Assembly (NCBI RefSeq): GCF_040954645.1
Contig: NC_092804.1
Span: forward strand, 143,477,108-143,541,107
Source of the DNA: Diabrotica undecimpunctata
Taxonomy: Eukaryota; Arthropoda; Insecta; Coleoptera; Chrysomelidae
Reading direction: 5' to 3'
DNA: 64,000 nt
Both the position numbers and the translations under genes were made by a program. The notes beneath the pieces were generated by a model. The model saw only the letters and a program-made list of their open reading frames with translations, was not told the DNA's origin and did no database searches. Below are positions 22,773-34,069 of this stretch, in pieces. Numbering within the stretch: the stretch's first letter is position 1; every line of letters starts with the position of its first letter.

Positions 22773-25248
22773 CCCTTTCTTTGCCAGACCTGATCAGCGA
22801 CTCACTGTCACCGTTCCCAGGGTTTTTGAAGTACCAGCAGTACCAGCGACGTATATATACGGTTATAAATGCGGTTATACATTCGGTTAAAAATATATAC
22901 GGTTATATATTTCTTTGCATAAATGCAAAGAAAAACCCAGAAAATCCTCTTTAATGTTCAAAAAAAAATATAAAACGAAAGTATTTTTAATAACTAACTA
23001 TAAACTAAATATGAAATGAATACGAAAGTAGTCATTAGAATTGTTCCTGGGTATAGTAAATGACAAAGCAAGGATGTGCGCAGAGACCCACGTCACATTC
23101 CCGACACATGTACCTTGATTCGCGCCGTTTCTTTGCTTGAGTCTTTGTTGTTGAGCAAACAGTGCATCTACGAACTTTGTTGTTGGGAACAATATCAGGA
23201 AAACGTCTACATACAAGACGAAAAACGTTTCGCACAGGCACTACAGTTGTATGTTTTGGTAAACGATGCCTAAAAATAACATCTAATTGTAACAAGATAA
23301 TTTCAAGATTAGATCCACATACCTGTCTAGAAGCTGACGAATAAGATTCAAGTGAAACTGGGCCAATGGTGTTTTCTCTGGATATTTTATAAGGTATATT
23401 GCATGTGCATTTAGAATAGAAATGTGCAATATGTGAAAGAAGAGTTTTTTTATACCATTTGACGGTTTTCCTGACGCTTTCTGTGGAACTTAGTAACATG
23501 TCAGTCCTGTCCACTGCTCCCATATTCATATTGTAATCTATTACACAAACTGGTTTTTTAATGAATTCGTTTGTCTTTCTGTCTTTTTTAGCCAATTCTA
23601 CCATTTTGTCTTAGTGCATGGTAGTGAGCATAGTGACCTCTCTTCGATCCTCCATTTTAGTGCCAACATATTGCAACTCGACATTGAGGAAGTGCACGTT
23701 TTTGTAGTTTTTCTGCTAAATTAAGCATGTGTTTTTTGTTGACCCTGACTGTTTTACAAGAGTTAGTTTTATGGTCAAATAGGTAACTTGACAAACTAGG
23801 AGACGTGTACCAGTTATCAGTAAAGAGCGAGTGACCTTTGTCCAAGTAGGGTTTCATAAGAGTGGCAACCACAGATCCTGAGAGGCCGATATCCTCATAA
23901 TGATTTATTTCGGTGTTTTTACCTACATAAATGATAAAGTTTAACACATAACCCGTTTCACAGTCACATAGAAGGAACAATTTTATTCCAAATCGATGGC
24001 GTTTGGTTCTTATAAACTGTTTAAATTGCAGCCGTCCTTTGAATAGAACCAAACTTTCGTCGATTACCAGATTTTGGAATGGCGTAAAATTATTAGCAAA
24101 TGAGCTTTTTACCTACAAAAAAACGCCTCGCACCTTGTAATAAGAATCCGCTTGAGGTTGATCAGCATTTTCAGCGAAGTGTAACATTATCAGTATAGAC
24201 TGAAAGCGATTCCGGGACATTACACTAGAAAATATGGGTGTATATAACAAATCATTTGTTGACCAATTCTCTGTAAGTTTGGCTTTTCTATGGCGTGCTG
24301 CGAGCAACAGCACAGCGATAAATGTAAAAAATTCATTTTCTGTAAGTGGCGACCAAGCAATCTTTTTATTTTTGCAAACTTCCGCTGCAGCAAAATTATT
24401 TGTTTCATGTATAATTAAATTAACGGTACCTGGATTTAGAAAGGAAAGAAAACAATCTATTTCCCTGGCAGGATTCTCAATATTGTCTAAATGGGTACCT
24501 GAATTTGTGTCATCAAATTCTTACACGGCAGGAACAAATTGCTGTTTATCCCACTGTATACTAAAATCATCCACTAAAGCTCTTTTGCTTTCATTTCTCG
24601 ATGTATTTGCAATCACAACTTCGGCTTCGTCCTTATCAGCACCTTCATTTTCAGAAATAGCTTCATCATTTCCATAAATAATATTAACAATCTCCTCCTC
24701 TTCTGAATCATCGCTATCTGGTACATAATCGCTTTTACTTTCTACAAAAGGCTCTTCATCGGAATCCAAGCATGTCATTATATCATCATATTCTTTTTGC
24801 GTTAGTCCACACAAACCACCTGTATCGCAGGAGCGCCTTCTTTTTCTCGAATCAGACATTTTCTTGAAATTTCACAATACATTTACACTGCAACAGTAAC
24901 AGCAGAATACTGCGTAGTCCGTGCTAACGTGATATTTGCGGTACAAGACGCATGCTAAAAATAGACCAAAAACTCGACCATACCCGCAGTTACCGAAACG
25001 CCGTGTATCAGAAGCTGCCGTATTAATACGGCAGTGGGTTCATCACAATGCATGTTCGAACGTACCAATACGGGATTGGGGCTGATGGCACTGTAACAAT
25101 GCCGGATAGATGCGGCAATGGGGCTGGCAGAGGTGCCAGAGGTGGCATGGTATTAAAAACGTTTTCACTCGAGAACGTATATATACGTCACTGGGAACAG
25201 TGGCACTCTTCCCCAAACCGTATATATACGTCGCTGGTAAAGAAAGGG
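22773..25248 (-). mobile_element. piggyBac transposon, full length with TTAA ends
   Basis: Ends read CCCTTTCTTTGCCAG (left) and, inverted, CCCTTTCTTTACCAG (right), flanked by TTAA at 22769-22772 and 25249-25252. The length, 2,476 bp, is close to that of the founding piggyBac element. Subterminal palindromes GACGTATATATACG occur near both ends (22848-22862; 25176-25190 and 25218-25232). The transposase on the minus strand is inactivated by several lesions. A piggyBac with intact ends may still be mobilised in trans. Confidence 0.95.
23035..24859 (-). pseudogene. piggyBac transposase, ~600 codons, broken
   Basis: From ATG at 24859 the N-terminus has the acidic/serine-rich leader (DSDEEPFVESKSDYVPDSDD). 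The DDE core shows VIDESLVLFKGRLQF (first Asp), SLFTDNWYTSPSL (second Asp) and MGAVDRTDMLLSS (third Asp). The C-terminal cysteine/histidine finger is present as CTVCSTT, YMCRECDVGLCAHPCF. Lesions: in-frame TAA at 24521-24523, in-frame TAG at 24113-24115, a frameshift near 23690 and a TAA at 23611-23613. All catalytic residues survive, so inactivation looks fairly recent. The normal role is seamless TTAA cut-and-paste transposition in the nucleus. Confidence 0.92.
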
Positions 25249-25797
25249 TTAAGGACAGTGGCGATCATCACGGTCCATTTTACTCTCTCATCTTTTTTCT
25301 TCCATTTTCCCTTGTATAACCAATCGCATCAACTTAAATTTTTTATTGCTTAGTATGTGACCAAAGTAACTGATTTTTCTCCTTTATAGTGTTGAGTATT
25401 TCTATTTCCATCTTTCTTAATGTTTCCGTGTTTGTTACGTGTTGTGTCCTTGGTATTTTCCACACTCTTCGATAACACCACATCTTAAAGCTGACAAGTC
25501 TTCTTTCAATTGCGTCCGTAGCTGTCCACGCTTCAGCTCCATGTAAAAGGGTAGAGAATACATAGCATCTCATCGCCAGATATGTACGACATTAACCAAA
25601 AGTGCGTTGAGTCCCACCGACGTGTATATAAACCCATGGGCATGTATACACGGCAGTTTAAAATTTAGCCCCATTACTAGTTCAACTGCCGCATAAATAT
25701 ATCACTATTTGCTATACCTTTGCGTCCAACGCCTAGCACCAATTCGACATTTAAGATTGCTCATCTAGGTCCACTGTCGTATAAAGCGGAACTGTAA

Positions 25798-26168
25798 ATG
25801 CGGGGTGGGGCAGGAGTTAGGTATAAACAAAAAATTACGGTACCTACGTCAGTATTCTATATTATAATACAAGGAAAAGTGGAAGAAAAGAGATGGATTA
25901 GTCGAAAGAAACTTTCATGGCTTCATAATATTAGACAATGGTGTGGTACGATAGTAGAAGAATTATTTTGCGCAGCAACCGATAAAGAAAGGTTTCAGGA
26001 AATTGTACAAGATGATGACCAACGTCCGAATACAGATACGGCATCTAAAGAAGAAAACCCCCAATGGGAAATAGCTGCTCAGGGCCGACAACAATGGAGG
26101 GAAATAGTAAACGCGGCCAAGACTCACATAGAGTTGTAGAGCCAAATGATGATGATGACCTAAAGAAG
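25798..26168 (+). pseudogene. Two LINE 3' tails in series
   Basis: The first part reads IIQGKVEEKRWISRKKLSWL, HNIRQW and DDDQRPNTDTASKEE, an RTE-like C-terminus with a GAAGAA tail. It is followed directly by QQWREIVNAAKTHIEL, a stop and an ATGATGATGAC tail, which is the ending of a different LINE family. Both are short 5'-truncated scraps. Confidence 0.6.
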
Positions 26169-26216
26169 AAGAAGTTCAGTATTATCTGATTCTTCCTAGC
26201 GGTAACGTTATGCGCT

Positions 26217-27300
26217 ATGGCTTCAAATTCAGATAATTCAACTAATAAAAGTGGTAGTTCTAAACGCAAAAGAAACAATAATGAGTATGTTAATCTGTGT
26301 GGACTGACACAACGTGAATATGAGAATATAAAGGCGGTATTTCCCTCTAATCAAGAGCTCTTTGTCGATAGTGGCAGTGAATATGAGCCCGATTTGGATG
26401 ACGGTGATACCAAAATGAGGAGGTACATGAATTGATATACCAAGAAGACGAAAGTCCAGAAAATATTGAAACTTATACAAATATAGAAAACGAAAGTTCT
26501 GTCAATGAAGAACACCAAAAAGTATGTTATCTCTAAATCGGAGTCAAACAACGTTCACTCCTACAATACATGCATTTGATGATATAAATTTTGGGACACG
26601 TGTAGAATCCATAAAAGACAAATCGGATGCTTTAAGTTATTTTTGTTGTTCGTAAATGTCGATGTATGTAGTTAATGTAGTTAATTTTAGCTGAAACCAA
26701 TATATATGCTTCCGATATTTATAGGTATAAAAAACTGAAATGGAAACAGGGCGTAATGGAAAAAACAAGCTGAGAGAGAATTGATCAATAGATGCGTTGC
26801 TACATATATTCCCACTGAATGATTCCCAATTAATGAAAGGAATCGTTTCCAAGCCATCGTTAGCATGCTACAATTTTCAGTCAATGCTTATCAAAAAAAA
26901 AGCCGATCCTTTTCATCAACTACGGAGCATATTTGATAAAATGATATTCCTGTGTTAGAAACATTTTTCTTCGGTTGAAAACCTCGTTATTGACGAAAGT
27001 TTAGTTCTTGTCAAGGGACGTTCACAATTTAAACAATATATTAAATAAAAACGCCATCGTTTTGGGATAAAACCTTTCCTATTTTGTGACTGTGAAACGG
27101 AATACGTATTAAATGTAATTGTTTAACGTAACAAAGCTACTAAATGGAACAATTACAACTTTTAAAGACTTTGGAATATCTGGATCCGTGGTGGCACATC
27201 TAATCAAGCCATATTTAAATAAAGGCTATGTATTGTATACCCAATACATGACAGAACAATCAATAATGGAGAATGACCGTAATTTGAAGAGAGAATGTAA
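26217..27300 (+). pseudogene. piggyBac transposase, second copy, heavily decayed
   Basis: The ATG at 26217 opens a leader homologous to the first copy: VNLCGLTQREYENIKAVF corresponds to GLCGLTQKEYDDIM at 24.8 kb, then DSGSEYEPDLDDGD. Downstream, broken frames still show NRFQAIVSML-like, ENLVIDESLVLVKGRSQF-like and FGISGSVVAHLIKPYLNKGY segments in order. Many stops exist, and the part from the second catalytic aspartate onward is missing. It is much older than the first copy. Confidence 0.75.
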
Positions 27301-27327
27301 TTTAGCAGCAACATTAAAGATGGGCAT

Positions 27328-27445
27328 CTGATGCTGGTATCTGATCGGCCTATGGTGGAGCAGTACGGCAAGAGATAAGGGCTTGCGGCTCGGTGATACT
27401 CCTCCATAGATCCCTACCGGAAGGGCGTGTGCCGCCTAAATACCG

Positions 27446-27534
<89 letters not shown>
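27328..27534 (+). mobile_element. Short (TA)n-tailed retroposon with 15-bp target duplication
   Basis: A 15-bp direct repeat ATTAAAGATGGGCAT flanks the insert (27313-27327 and 27535-27549). The insert is a ~120-bp GC-rich body (landmarks ATCGGCCTATGGTGGAGC, GGCTTGCGGCTCGGTGATAC, CCTACCGGAAGGGCGTGTGC) followed by a (TA)n tail of about 85 bases. No A/B boxes of a tRNA head are evident. The target duplication and the simple-repeat tail indicate reverse-transcription-mediated insertion. It could be a SINE or a fragment of a LINE leader. Confidence 0.7.
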
Positions 27535-27540
<6 letters not shown>

Positions 27541-27549
27541 GATGGGCAT

Positions 27550-29285
27550 AAGTAGCACGAGATATAAACACAAAGACACACACAATAACATGGATGGGAC
27601 CAGGAAGTCTGGAGGGAAATCAAATAGATCATGTACTAATTAAAAAGATACACAAACATTCGATAAAGCGATCGGACCATATGCTAGTGATTACAAAATT
27701 TAAATAAAAACAACGAAGAATGAAAGGCGAAAAGCACAGAGAAAATGGGATGTCGATAAACTGAAAGAAAAAGAAGTAAGAAGAAGATTTGTACAAGAAG
27801 TAAATACAGAGATACTGTTCAAAGAACAACAAATGGAGGAACTGTGGAAAAAATCAAACAAGAAATAAACAATGCAGCAGAGAAAGTGGTTGACAAAATG
27901 CATAATAAAAGAAGAAATAATTGGTTTGACGATGAGTGCAAATTAGCAGTGGAAGAAAAGAATAAAACAAGATTAAAATGGTTAAGCACAAGCAAACAAG
28001 AGAAACGAGAAAAATACAAAGATCAAAGGCAAAAGACAAAGAAATTAATTAAATCGAAAAAACAATCAAAAGTAGAAGAAATTATGAACAAGATAGAAAC
28101 AGAAAATAAAAGACACAACTCAAAACTGTTATATCAATAATTAAAACTAGGTAACCGAAAACGGACAGCTAATATAGCTATATAAGCAGAAAAGTTGCAG
28201 AAGTATTTCGAAGAAATATATCAAAAAAGGGATAGAGAAGAAGAAAGAGAAACAATAACGAACACAGAACAAGAGGGAAAACAGCGGGAGAAGACGGAAT
28301 ATGTGCAGGACTTATAAAATATCGTGGGGAGGCACTATACACAAAGATTTATAAACTAATACAGAATATTTGGAGCAAAGAAATAATCCCCGAAGAATGG
28401 AAGAAGGGAATTATAGTGACAATCCCAAAACAAGGAGACCGTAGAATATGCAAAAACTACCGAGCAATTAATTTACTGAATGTAACATATAAAGTAATGA
28501 CTGGTATAATTAGAGACAGACTAACAATATATACAAAACAAAGCATAGGAGATTACTAGAACGGTTTTAGAAAAGGAAGATCCACGACATACGCTGTATA
28601 CACACTAAAACAAGTGGTAGAGAAAACAAACGAGTAGGACGGAGAAACACATATACTTTTCCTAGACTTTAAACAGGCGTTTGACAAACTAAACAGAAGA
28701 AAAATGATCCAAGACTTACAAGAGAGTAATATCCAAAAAAAAATTGTAAGAATGATAGAAATGACAATGCGAGATTCCCAAGCAATAGTAGACACCGGAA
28801 GAGAAAAAACAGAAATAATAAAAATAAAAAATGGAGTAAGACAAGGAGATGCGCTCTCAACGGTACTATTTATTCTATCACTAGACAAGATAATAAAAAA
28901 GCTATGAAACGCAGGAAATATAAACAACAATGCAGTTCACATAATATAATATGCGGACGATATAACCATAGTAGCAACGGATGAAAAGACATTAAAGAAA
29001 ACCTTCCAAAAAATAGAAAACGTAGGCAAACTGAGAGGACTAGAAATAAATAAAAATAAAACAAAATACATGAACGTAAGCAAGAATAAGAAGATACGAA
29101 TGACAGAACTCACAATAAATGTACACAATTTCAAAGAGGTTGAAACATTCAAATATTTGGGAGTACCTACTAGTCAATAGAATAAATGAAAGAGTAGAAA
29201 TAAAAAGAAGAATTCAAGCTGGAAATACAGCGTTTTATAGAAATAAAAAAATGTTAAAAATAAGAAGATAAGCCGAAACACAAAA
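27550..29285 (+). pseudogene. LINE, endonuclease C-terminus through RT (5' part)
   Basis: Begins with the end of the endonuclease (IDHVLIKKIHKHSIKRSDH, LVITKFK), continues with the linker (27844-28140, RNNWFDDECKLAVEEKN) and RT motifs: FLDFKQAFDKLNRRKM, KNGVRQGDALSTVLFI and YADDITIVATDEKTLKKTF. There are many stops. The ORF is cut at about 29285 by the giant palindrome and resumes at about 30920. The YADD box itself is intact. Confidence 0.75.
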
Positions 29286-29337
29286 ATGAAAAAAGGTGAA
29301 AGAAATAATAAATTAGACCTACTCACAATCAATTTAA

Positions 29338-29410
29338 TTTAACTATCCAGAAGACCGGTTTCGCTTTCTACAATATGCAAAGCATCTTCAGGTCTCGATA
29401 CAAAGTTAAA
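29338..29410 (-). ncRNA. Hammerhead ribozyme-like fold, left arm
   Basis: Mirror copy of the fold at 30760-30832. On the minus strand: CUGAAGA box, stem II GCUUU/AAAGC, then GAAACCGGUC, with outer stem I UUUAAC/GUUAAA. Compared with the right-arm copy, the base after the predicted cleavage site has changed (GUC-UUC instead of GUC-GUC), which weakens the inner base pairs of stem I. Confidence 0.5.
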
Positions 29411-30759
29411 TAAATGCTGAAATAATAAACCCATATTAGGGTGTTGTCTAATAAAGAAAAACAAAGATAGATGATATAAATTATATAAATTACAGTAATT
29501 ATGCCAATATTACATGTCTGTGGTTTATAAAAATGAATAAAATGTTTAAGCAGACAAGGTAAGACCCACAAATTGGTAAAATAGTCTATTAAACTGTAAT
29601 GAATTAATAAATGAACAAATAAATAAAACATTACTTACATGCCGGTACTCTATTAATTGATGGTTGAAAGAACATGGTTCAAACTATCCTGTATTGTTGT
29701 TTGGAGAACTCAAGTCTGCTATTGTAATTGTTTGACAGTAAACGGGGAAGTTGTTGAGGAGACAGATTTTATCCAATGAAGTAGAGATAGGTGTAATGTA
29801 ATTGTTTGTTTGATGAAAGTAATGTTCTATACCATTGAGTTATTTAAAAGTTATTTATATTTATTCTAGAGATATATTTATGAAATATGTGTTATTTATT
29901 GAGATTTTATTTTAGAAGGTGACTGTTGTGAGACAATGAATGAGATTAGATGTACAAATTGTGTGGGTGTGCAATTCTATTAACTTGTAAATATCAAATT
30001 TCTTTGATAAAGTATTGCTGTAATATGTGACAAATGGTTGTAAAGTCCAATAATGAAAGTTAAAAGATTAAAATTTTAATCTTTTAATCTTTTAATTTTT
30101 AATCTTTTAACTTTAATTATTGGACTTTACAACCATTTGCCACATATTACAGCAATACTTTATCAAAGAAATTTGATATTTACAAGTTAATAGAATTGCA
30201 CACCCACACAATTTGTACATCTAATCTCATTCATTGTCTCACAACAGTCACCTTCTAAAATAAAATCTCAATAAATAACACATATTTCATAAATATATCT
30301 CTAGAATAAATATAAATAACTTTTAAATAACTCAATGGTATAGAACATTACTTTCATCAAACAAACAATTACATTACACCTATCTCTACTTCATTGGATA
30401 AAATCTGTCTCCTCAACAACTTCCCCGTTTACTGTCAAACAATTACAATAGCAGACTTGAGTTCTCCAAACAACAATACAGGATAGTTTGAACCATGTTC
30501 TTTCAACCATCAATTAATAGAGTACCGGCATGTAAGTAATGTTTTATTTATTTGTTCATTTATTAATTCATTACAGTTTAATAGACTATTTTACCAATTT
30601 GTGGGTCTTACCTTGTCTGCTTAAACATTTTATTCATTTTTATAAACCACAGACATGTAATATTGGCATGATTACTGTAATTTATATAATTTATATCATC
30701 TACCTTTGTCTATCTTTATTAGACAACACCCTAATATGGGTTTATTATTTCAGCATTTA

Positions 30760-30832
30760 TTTAACTTTGTATGGAGACCTGAAGATGCTTTGCATATTGT
30801 AGAAAGCGAAACCGGTCGTCTGGATAGTTAAA
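30760..30832 (+). ncRNA. Hammerhead ribozyme-like fold, right arm
   Basis: Elements in order: stem I 5' strand UUUAAC (30760-30765) and GAC (30776-30778); box CUGAAGA (30779-30785); one unpaired U; stem II GCUUU (30787-30791) closed by AAAGC (30803-30807); GAAAC-CG-GUC (30808-30817), with the predicted cleavage after C30817; stem I 3' strand GUC (30818-30820) and GUUAAA (30827-30832). Stem III is only AC/GU. This is the layout of type I hammerheads with minimal stem III reported in Penelope-like elements. The extra U before stem II is non-canonical, so activity is unproven. Confidence 0.6.
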
Positions 30833-30914
30833 TTAAATTGATTGTGAGTAAGTCTAATTTATTATTTCTTTCACCTTTTGAAATGAACTCACACAAGCAA
30901 CACATTCATGATTT

Positions 30915-31385
30915 ACAAAAACGAAAATCTACAAACGACCATAAGACAATAATAGTATATGCTACAGAAATATTTACATTAACAGCAAGAGAAGAAGAGC
31001 AACCGAAAGTTTTTAAGAGGAATATTATCAGAAAAATACTGAGACCAAAGAGAGAAAATGAAGAGGATGCAAGACAATGGATGTATCACAAAATACAAGA
31101 ATGGATGGGCCAAGAGAACATACTTAGAGCAATAAAAGCACAAATAATTAGATGGTATGGACATATAATAAGAAGAGAGAAAAGCAACCCGTTAAGAGTT
31201 ATAACGGAATGGATGCCACCATGTAAACCAGAGGCAGACCTAAATTGAGATGGAGACAATAAGTGGAAGAAGACTTTTATGGAGTATAGAAATTAGAAAT
31301 ATAGAAAGGACAATCAAAGAGAGAGAAGAATGGAGAAAAGTAGTGGAAACAGTAAACTCACACTAGAAACTGTAAAACTAAACCC
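30915..31385 (+). pseudogene. LINE C-terminal part (continuation beyond the palindrome)
   Basis: Resumes the LINE of 27550-29285: IIVYATEIFTLTAREEEQPK, then RNIIRKILRPKRENEEDARQ, then IIRWYGHIIRREKSNPLRV, ending after decayed REEWRKVVETVNSH-like sequence. This is the thumb-to-C-terminus order expected after the palm seen upstream, so the palindrome split one element. Confidence 0.75.
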
Positions 31386-31934
31386 AGAATGAGATGATCC
31401 CCCACACAAAAACGGTCTCTAAGTGAAAAGAGCTTCAGCTTCTTCGGGAGCGTATAGCTTGTATTATTATTGTAGTAAAATTAATAATAAACTTACCCGT
31501 CTTCCGTGATGAACCTCTCCGATGTCTTCTTCAGGGCTTCCGAAGTCTCCCGAGCCCCCAGACACTACTGCACTGATCACTATTCACTTCACTATTGAAG
31601 TATAGTGTAGTGTAGGGTCTTTTTCTATTGAACACAGTGTATAATGAACAATAAAAATATTGTTATGCATATCTACTTCCTCATCAATTTCAAAAATCCT
31701 TTGTTTTATTCTACGGTAAATCTTAAGCCGAAATTTTAAACAGTCTATTGAAGAAATATCGTGTCCATAATTAATTAAAGACTCCATACTCCTATGAAAT
31801 ATATGGTGAGAGAAAACAACGATTTTTCGTTGGTTGATCGAACTTGAAACTGCTAGAAAACAAACAAGAAAATGATCAAAAACGCAGTGATAATATTGTA
31901 ATGGTAGAATAGATGATATAGAGTACGGATAAAG
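31386..31934. other. Stretch without recognised gene
   Basis: A GC-richer patch at 31495-31580 contains, on the minus strand, an open stretch ending at a GTAAGT donor-like site (31486-31491). I do not recognise it. The remainder is AT-rich. Confidence 0.3.
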
Positions 31935-32430
31935 AACTGAAGGAGGTGTGGGGAAATACTACCGCACAGGTTTTCCACTCAAGAACAAGAAATGGAGTTT
32001 AACTATCTAGGTATCACATTATCTTGCTACGGAAAGCTCGAAAGATAAGTGGAGGGTCAAGTGAATAGAGCAAACAGAGCCGAAGGTTGCCTGAAGGAAA
32101 CAATATGGAGTAATGAAAATATCGGGAAAGACATGAAAGGCAGAATTTACTTAACAGTCATCAGATCAATAATGAAAATTGCGGACACGCGATACACAGA
32201 GAGGAGAAAAAGGATGTTAGAAACGGCAGAGATGAAAATACTTGATACATAGAGAAAAATTGATAGTAAAATGACAAAGCTAAACAAATGGAGTAGTAAA
32301 GACGGCAAGAGACGGTTCCTCAATAGCAAGACGATCAATAGGAAGACCACGTAAACTATGGAACGACAATTTACTGGAGGCACATTGAAAAACAGACAGA
32401 GTCATGTCTACGTAAAAAGAAAAAGAAAAA
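31935..32430 (+). pseudogene. LINE C-terminal fragment
   Basis: Reads FNYLGITLSCYGKLER, then VNRANRAEGCLKETIWSNEN, ETAEMKILDT and, after breaks, an ending with GRPRKLWNDN-like sequence and an AAAGAAAAAGAAAAAGAAG tail. It is the same family as the LINEs at 37.8-40.7 kb and 60.6-63.2 kb (compare MANRAAGCLNNTIWRNKYL at 38.3 kb). Confidence 0.65.
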
Positions 32431-33147
32431 GAAGAGGTTTTCCACTTGATCTTTCGAAATGGATAAAGGTTTTTAGTGGGTAGAAATCCCGCACGACCAT
32501 GGTGTCTGTTGAAAATGTTTCGTTTTTGAAATGTAGGTAAAAATAATTGATACATTGTTTATTTGACACCATTTAGTGTATAGACACCAAGAGCTTCTTC
32601 AAGATTTAAAAAAAAACGTCAATTTGTATTGGGAGGGAGATAGATTTTTATACAAAAATCATGCCCTCAAATTTAACCCCTTCCTGTCCCGCATCAACCC
32701 TCAGTTTTTTTTAAATAGCAAGTGTGGTCGAGTGGCACATCATTTGAAGGGTATTAACAAACAACATAAAATTTCATTAAATTAACCAATTAAATGTTAA
32801 TAATACAATCTATTTCCGAAGCCTCTTCGTACATTTGCAAATACCTCCGTTGTCAATAATCGGCATTCTGTTACAATTTTTTGTCGCAAATGTGCAAGAT
32901 CTACAGGCGGAGTGGCGTATATTTTTGATATTAGGTATCCCCACAAAAAAAAGTCAAAGGCGAAAGATCCGGCCGCCTACTCTATCGGACCCCTTCTACC
33001 AATCTAATTTCCTGGAAAACGTTAATTCAAAAATTGTCTTACGCGTATATCATAATGTGGGGGTGCCCCGTCCTGTTGCAAAGTCAGTTTATCCTCTAAT
33101 AAAAAATTATTATCTATCAAATTCCAATGTATCGGTGATCAGCGGAG

Positions 33148-33152
<5 letters not shown>

Positions 33153-33220
<68 letters not shown>

Positions 33221-33252
33221 CGAGCACCTCTCTACCCTAACGTGTGAGGTAC
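33153..33252 (-). mobile_element. Short (TA)n-tailed insertion with 12-bp target duplication
   Basis: A 12-bp direct repeat AGCGGAGCAATA (33141-33152 and 33253-33264) flanks a 100-bp insert made of a ~65-base (TA)n tail and a 34-bp unique part (on the minus strand GTACCTCACACGTTAGGGTA, then GAGAGGTGCTCGAT). The body differs from that of the TA-tailed insert at 27328, but the architecture is the same. Confidence 0.7.
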
Positions 33253-34069
33253 AGCGGAGCAATAACGTCTTCTAAAAAATGTAAATAACTTAAAAGAAAT
33301 AATGGTCCAATAGCGTGATTCCCTCAAATGCCAACCCATACATTTAATTTCTGAGGTGTTTGTGTATGTGTCTTCATGAATAAATGAGGATTACTGCTAT
33401 TTCAATAACGCCAATTATCTATTCTGTCTAACTTCATCTGTATTAACTTCACCTTTTATCATAAAAGTACAGTCGTCGTAAAAACACGTATTGCACAATC
33501 GATGTTGTTTGTTATTTATGATTTCACTAAATCCTTCACTAAATTGAAGCCTACGATCAGGATCATCTTCCTTTAATTAATGAAGTAATTGTATTTTAAA
33601 AACGTAAAATTTACAGGATTCTATAATTCGATAAACACTAGATGCTGCTAGACCAGATGCACGAGATAGTTGTCTGGTAGATTGTCGATTAACGTATTGG
33701 TGACTTATGGCCGTATGACACTATACATTTTCTTGTACAATTTCTTGTATCGTTTCTTATATAAGATATTGTGTAGGGTGTTATTACATTTTATTGTACA
33801 AGTTCTTGCATTTAATTTTTTAGCTGTATGAGACTATGCAATTTCTTGTATAAGAAATTGAATATAACGAGCGTTGTGATTGGTAGAAATTTATTGTGGC
33901 TACAATGCATTCCTCTGCACGTCACATGTCAAATAGATTATAATTTGTATTATAACCAGAGATATAACACAAACCACATTTTTTACTTTTTTGGTTAGTT
34001 TTAAAAAGTTCTCTAGCTATTTCTTATTTTTAAAGTTTTAAAGAAATTAATAAATTTCTAATTTGTAAA

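Larger units (their letters stand above)
22735..25580 (-). pseudogene. LINE C-terminal fragment, split by a piggyBac insertion
   Basis: Right piece (25580-25253): minus strand reads MRCYVFSTLLHGAEAWTATD, SFKMWCYRRVWKIPRTQHVT and a decayed C-terminus. Left piece (22768-22735) supplies the expected ending, AHEEEDLAM, with its GAAGAAGAAG tail. The two join across the piggyBac TTAA site, showing that the piggyBac at 22773-25248 inserted into an older LINE tail. Confidence 0.65.
25596..27312 (+). mobile_element. Second piggyBac copy, plus strand, truncated
   Basis: A TTAACC at 25592-25597 followed by CCACCGACGTGTATATAAAC resembles the subterminal region of the first piggyBac, and a related transposase start lies at 26217. 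LINE tails (25798-26168) occupy the leader between them. The 3' half is lost at about 27300, where a LINE follows. The left boundary is inferred. Confidence 0.55.
29291..30880. repeat. 1.59-kb near-perfect palindrome (foldback) with hammerhead-like ends
   Basis: The left arm (29291 to ~30060) is the reverse complement of the right arm (~30110 to 30880), with only scattered single-base or small differences. The centre is an AT-rich stretch of under 60 bp (AAAAGATTAAAATTTTAATC). Outer ends read AAAAGGTGAAAGAAATAATA and its inverse. AAATGAA occurs immediately outside both ends (29284-29290, 30881-30887) and may be a target duplication. The palindrome interrupts a LINE whose two halves are recognisable on either side, so it is an insertion. 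Each outer end carries a hammerhead-ribozyme-like fold facing outward. No gene is recognised. Confidence 0.9.

Noticed and set aside
27328..27447. An HDV-like ribozyme in the GC-rich body of the TA-tailed insert
   Set aside because: I could not draw the nested double pseudoknot with matching P1 and P3 strands by eye.
29368..29631. An 87-codon open frame present in both arms of the palindrome (also 30539-30802)
   Set aside because: It is duplicated only because of the palindrome, has AT-driven composition and shows no recognisable motif.
31490..31580. A host exon on the minus strand next to a GTAAGT site
   Set aside because: The peptide is not recognised, the open stretch is short, and no second exon or conserved motif supports it.
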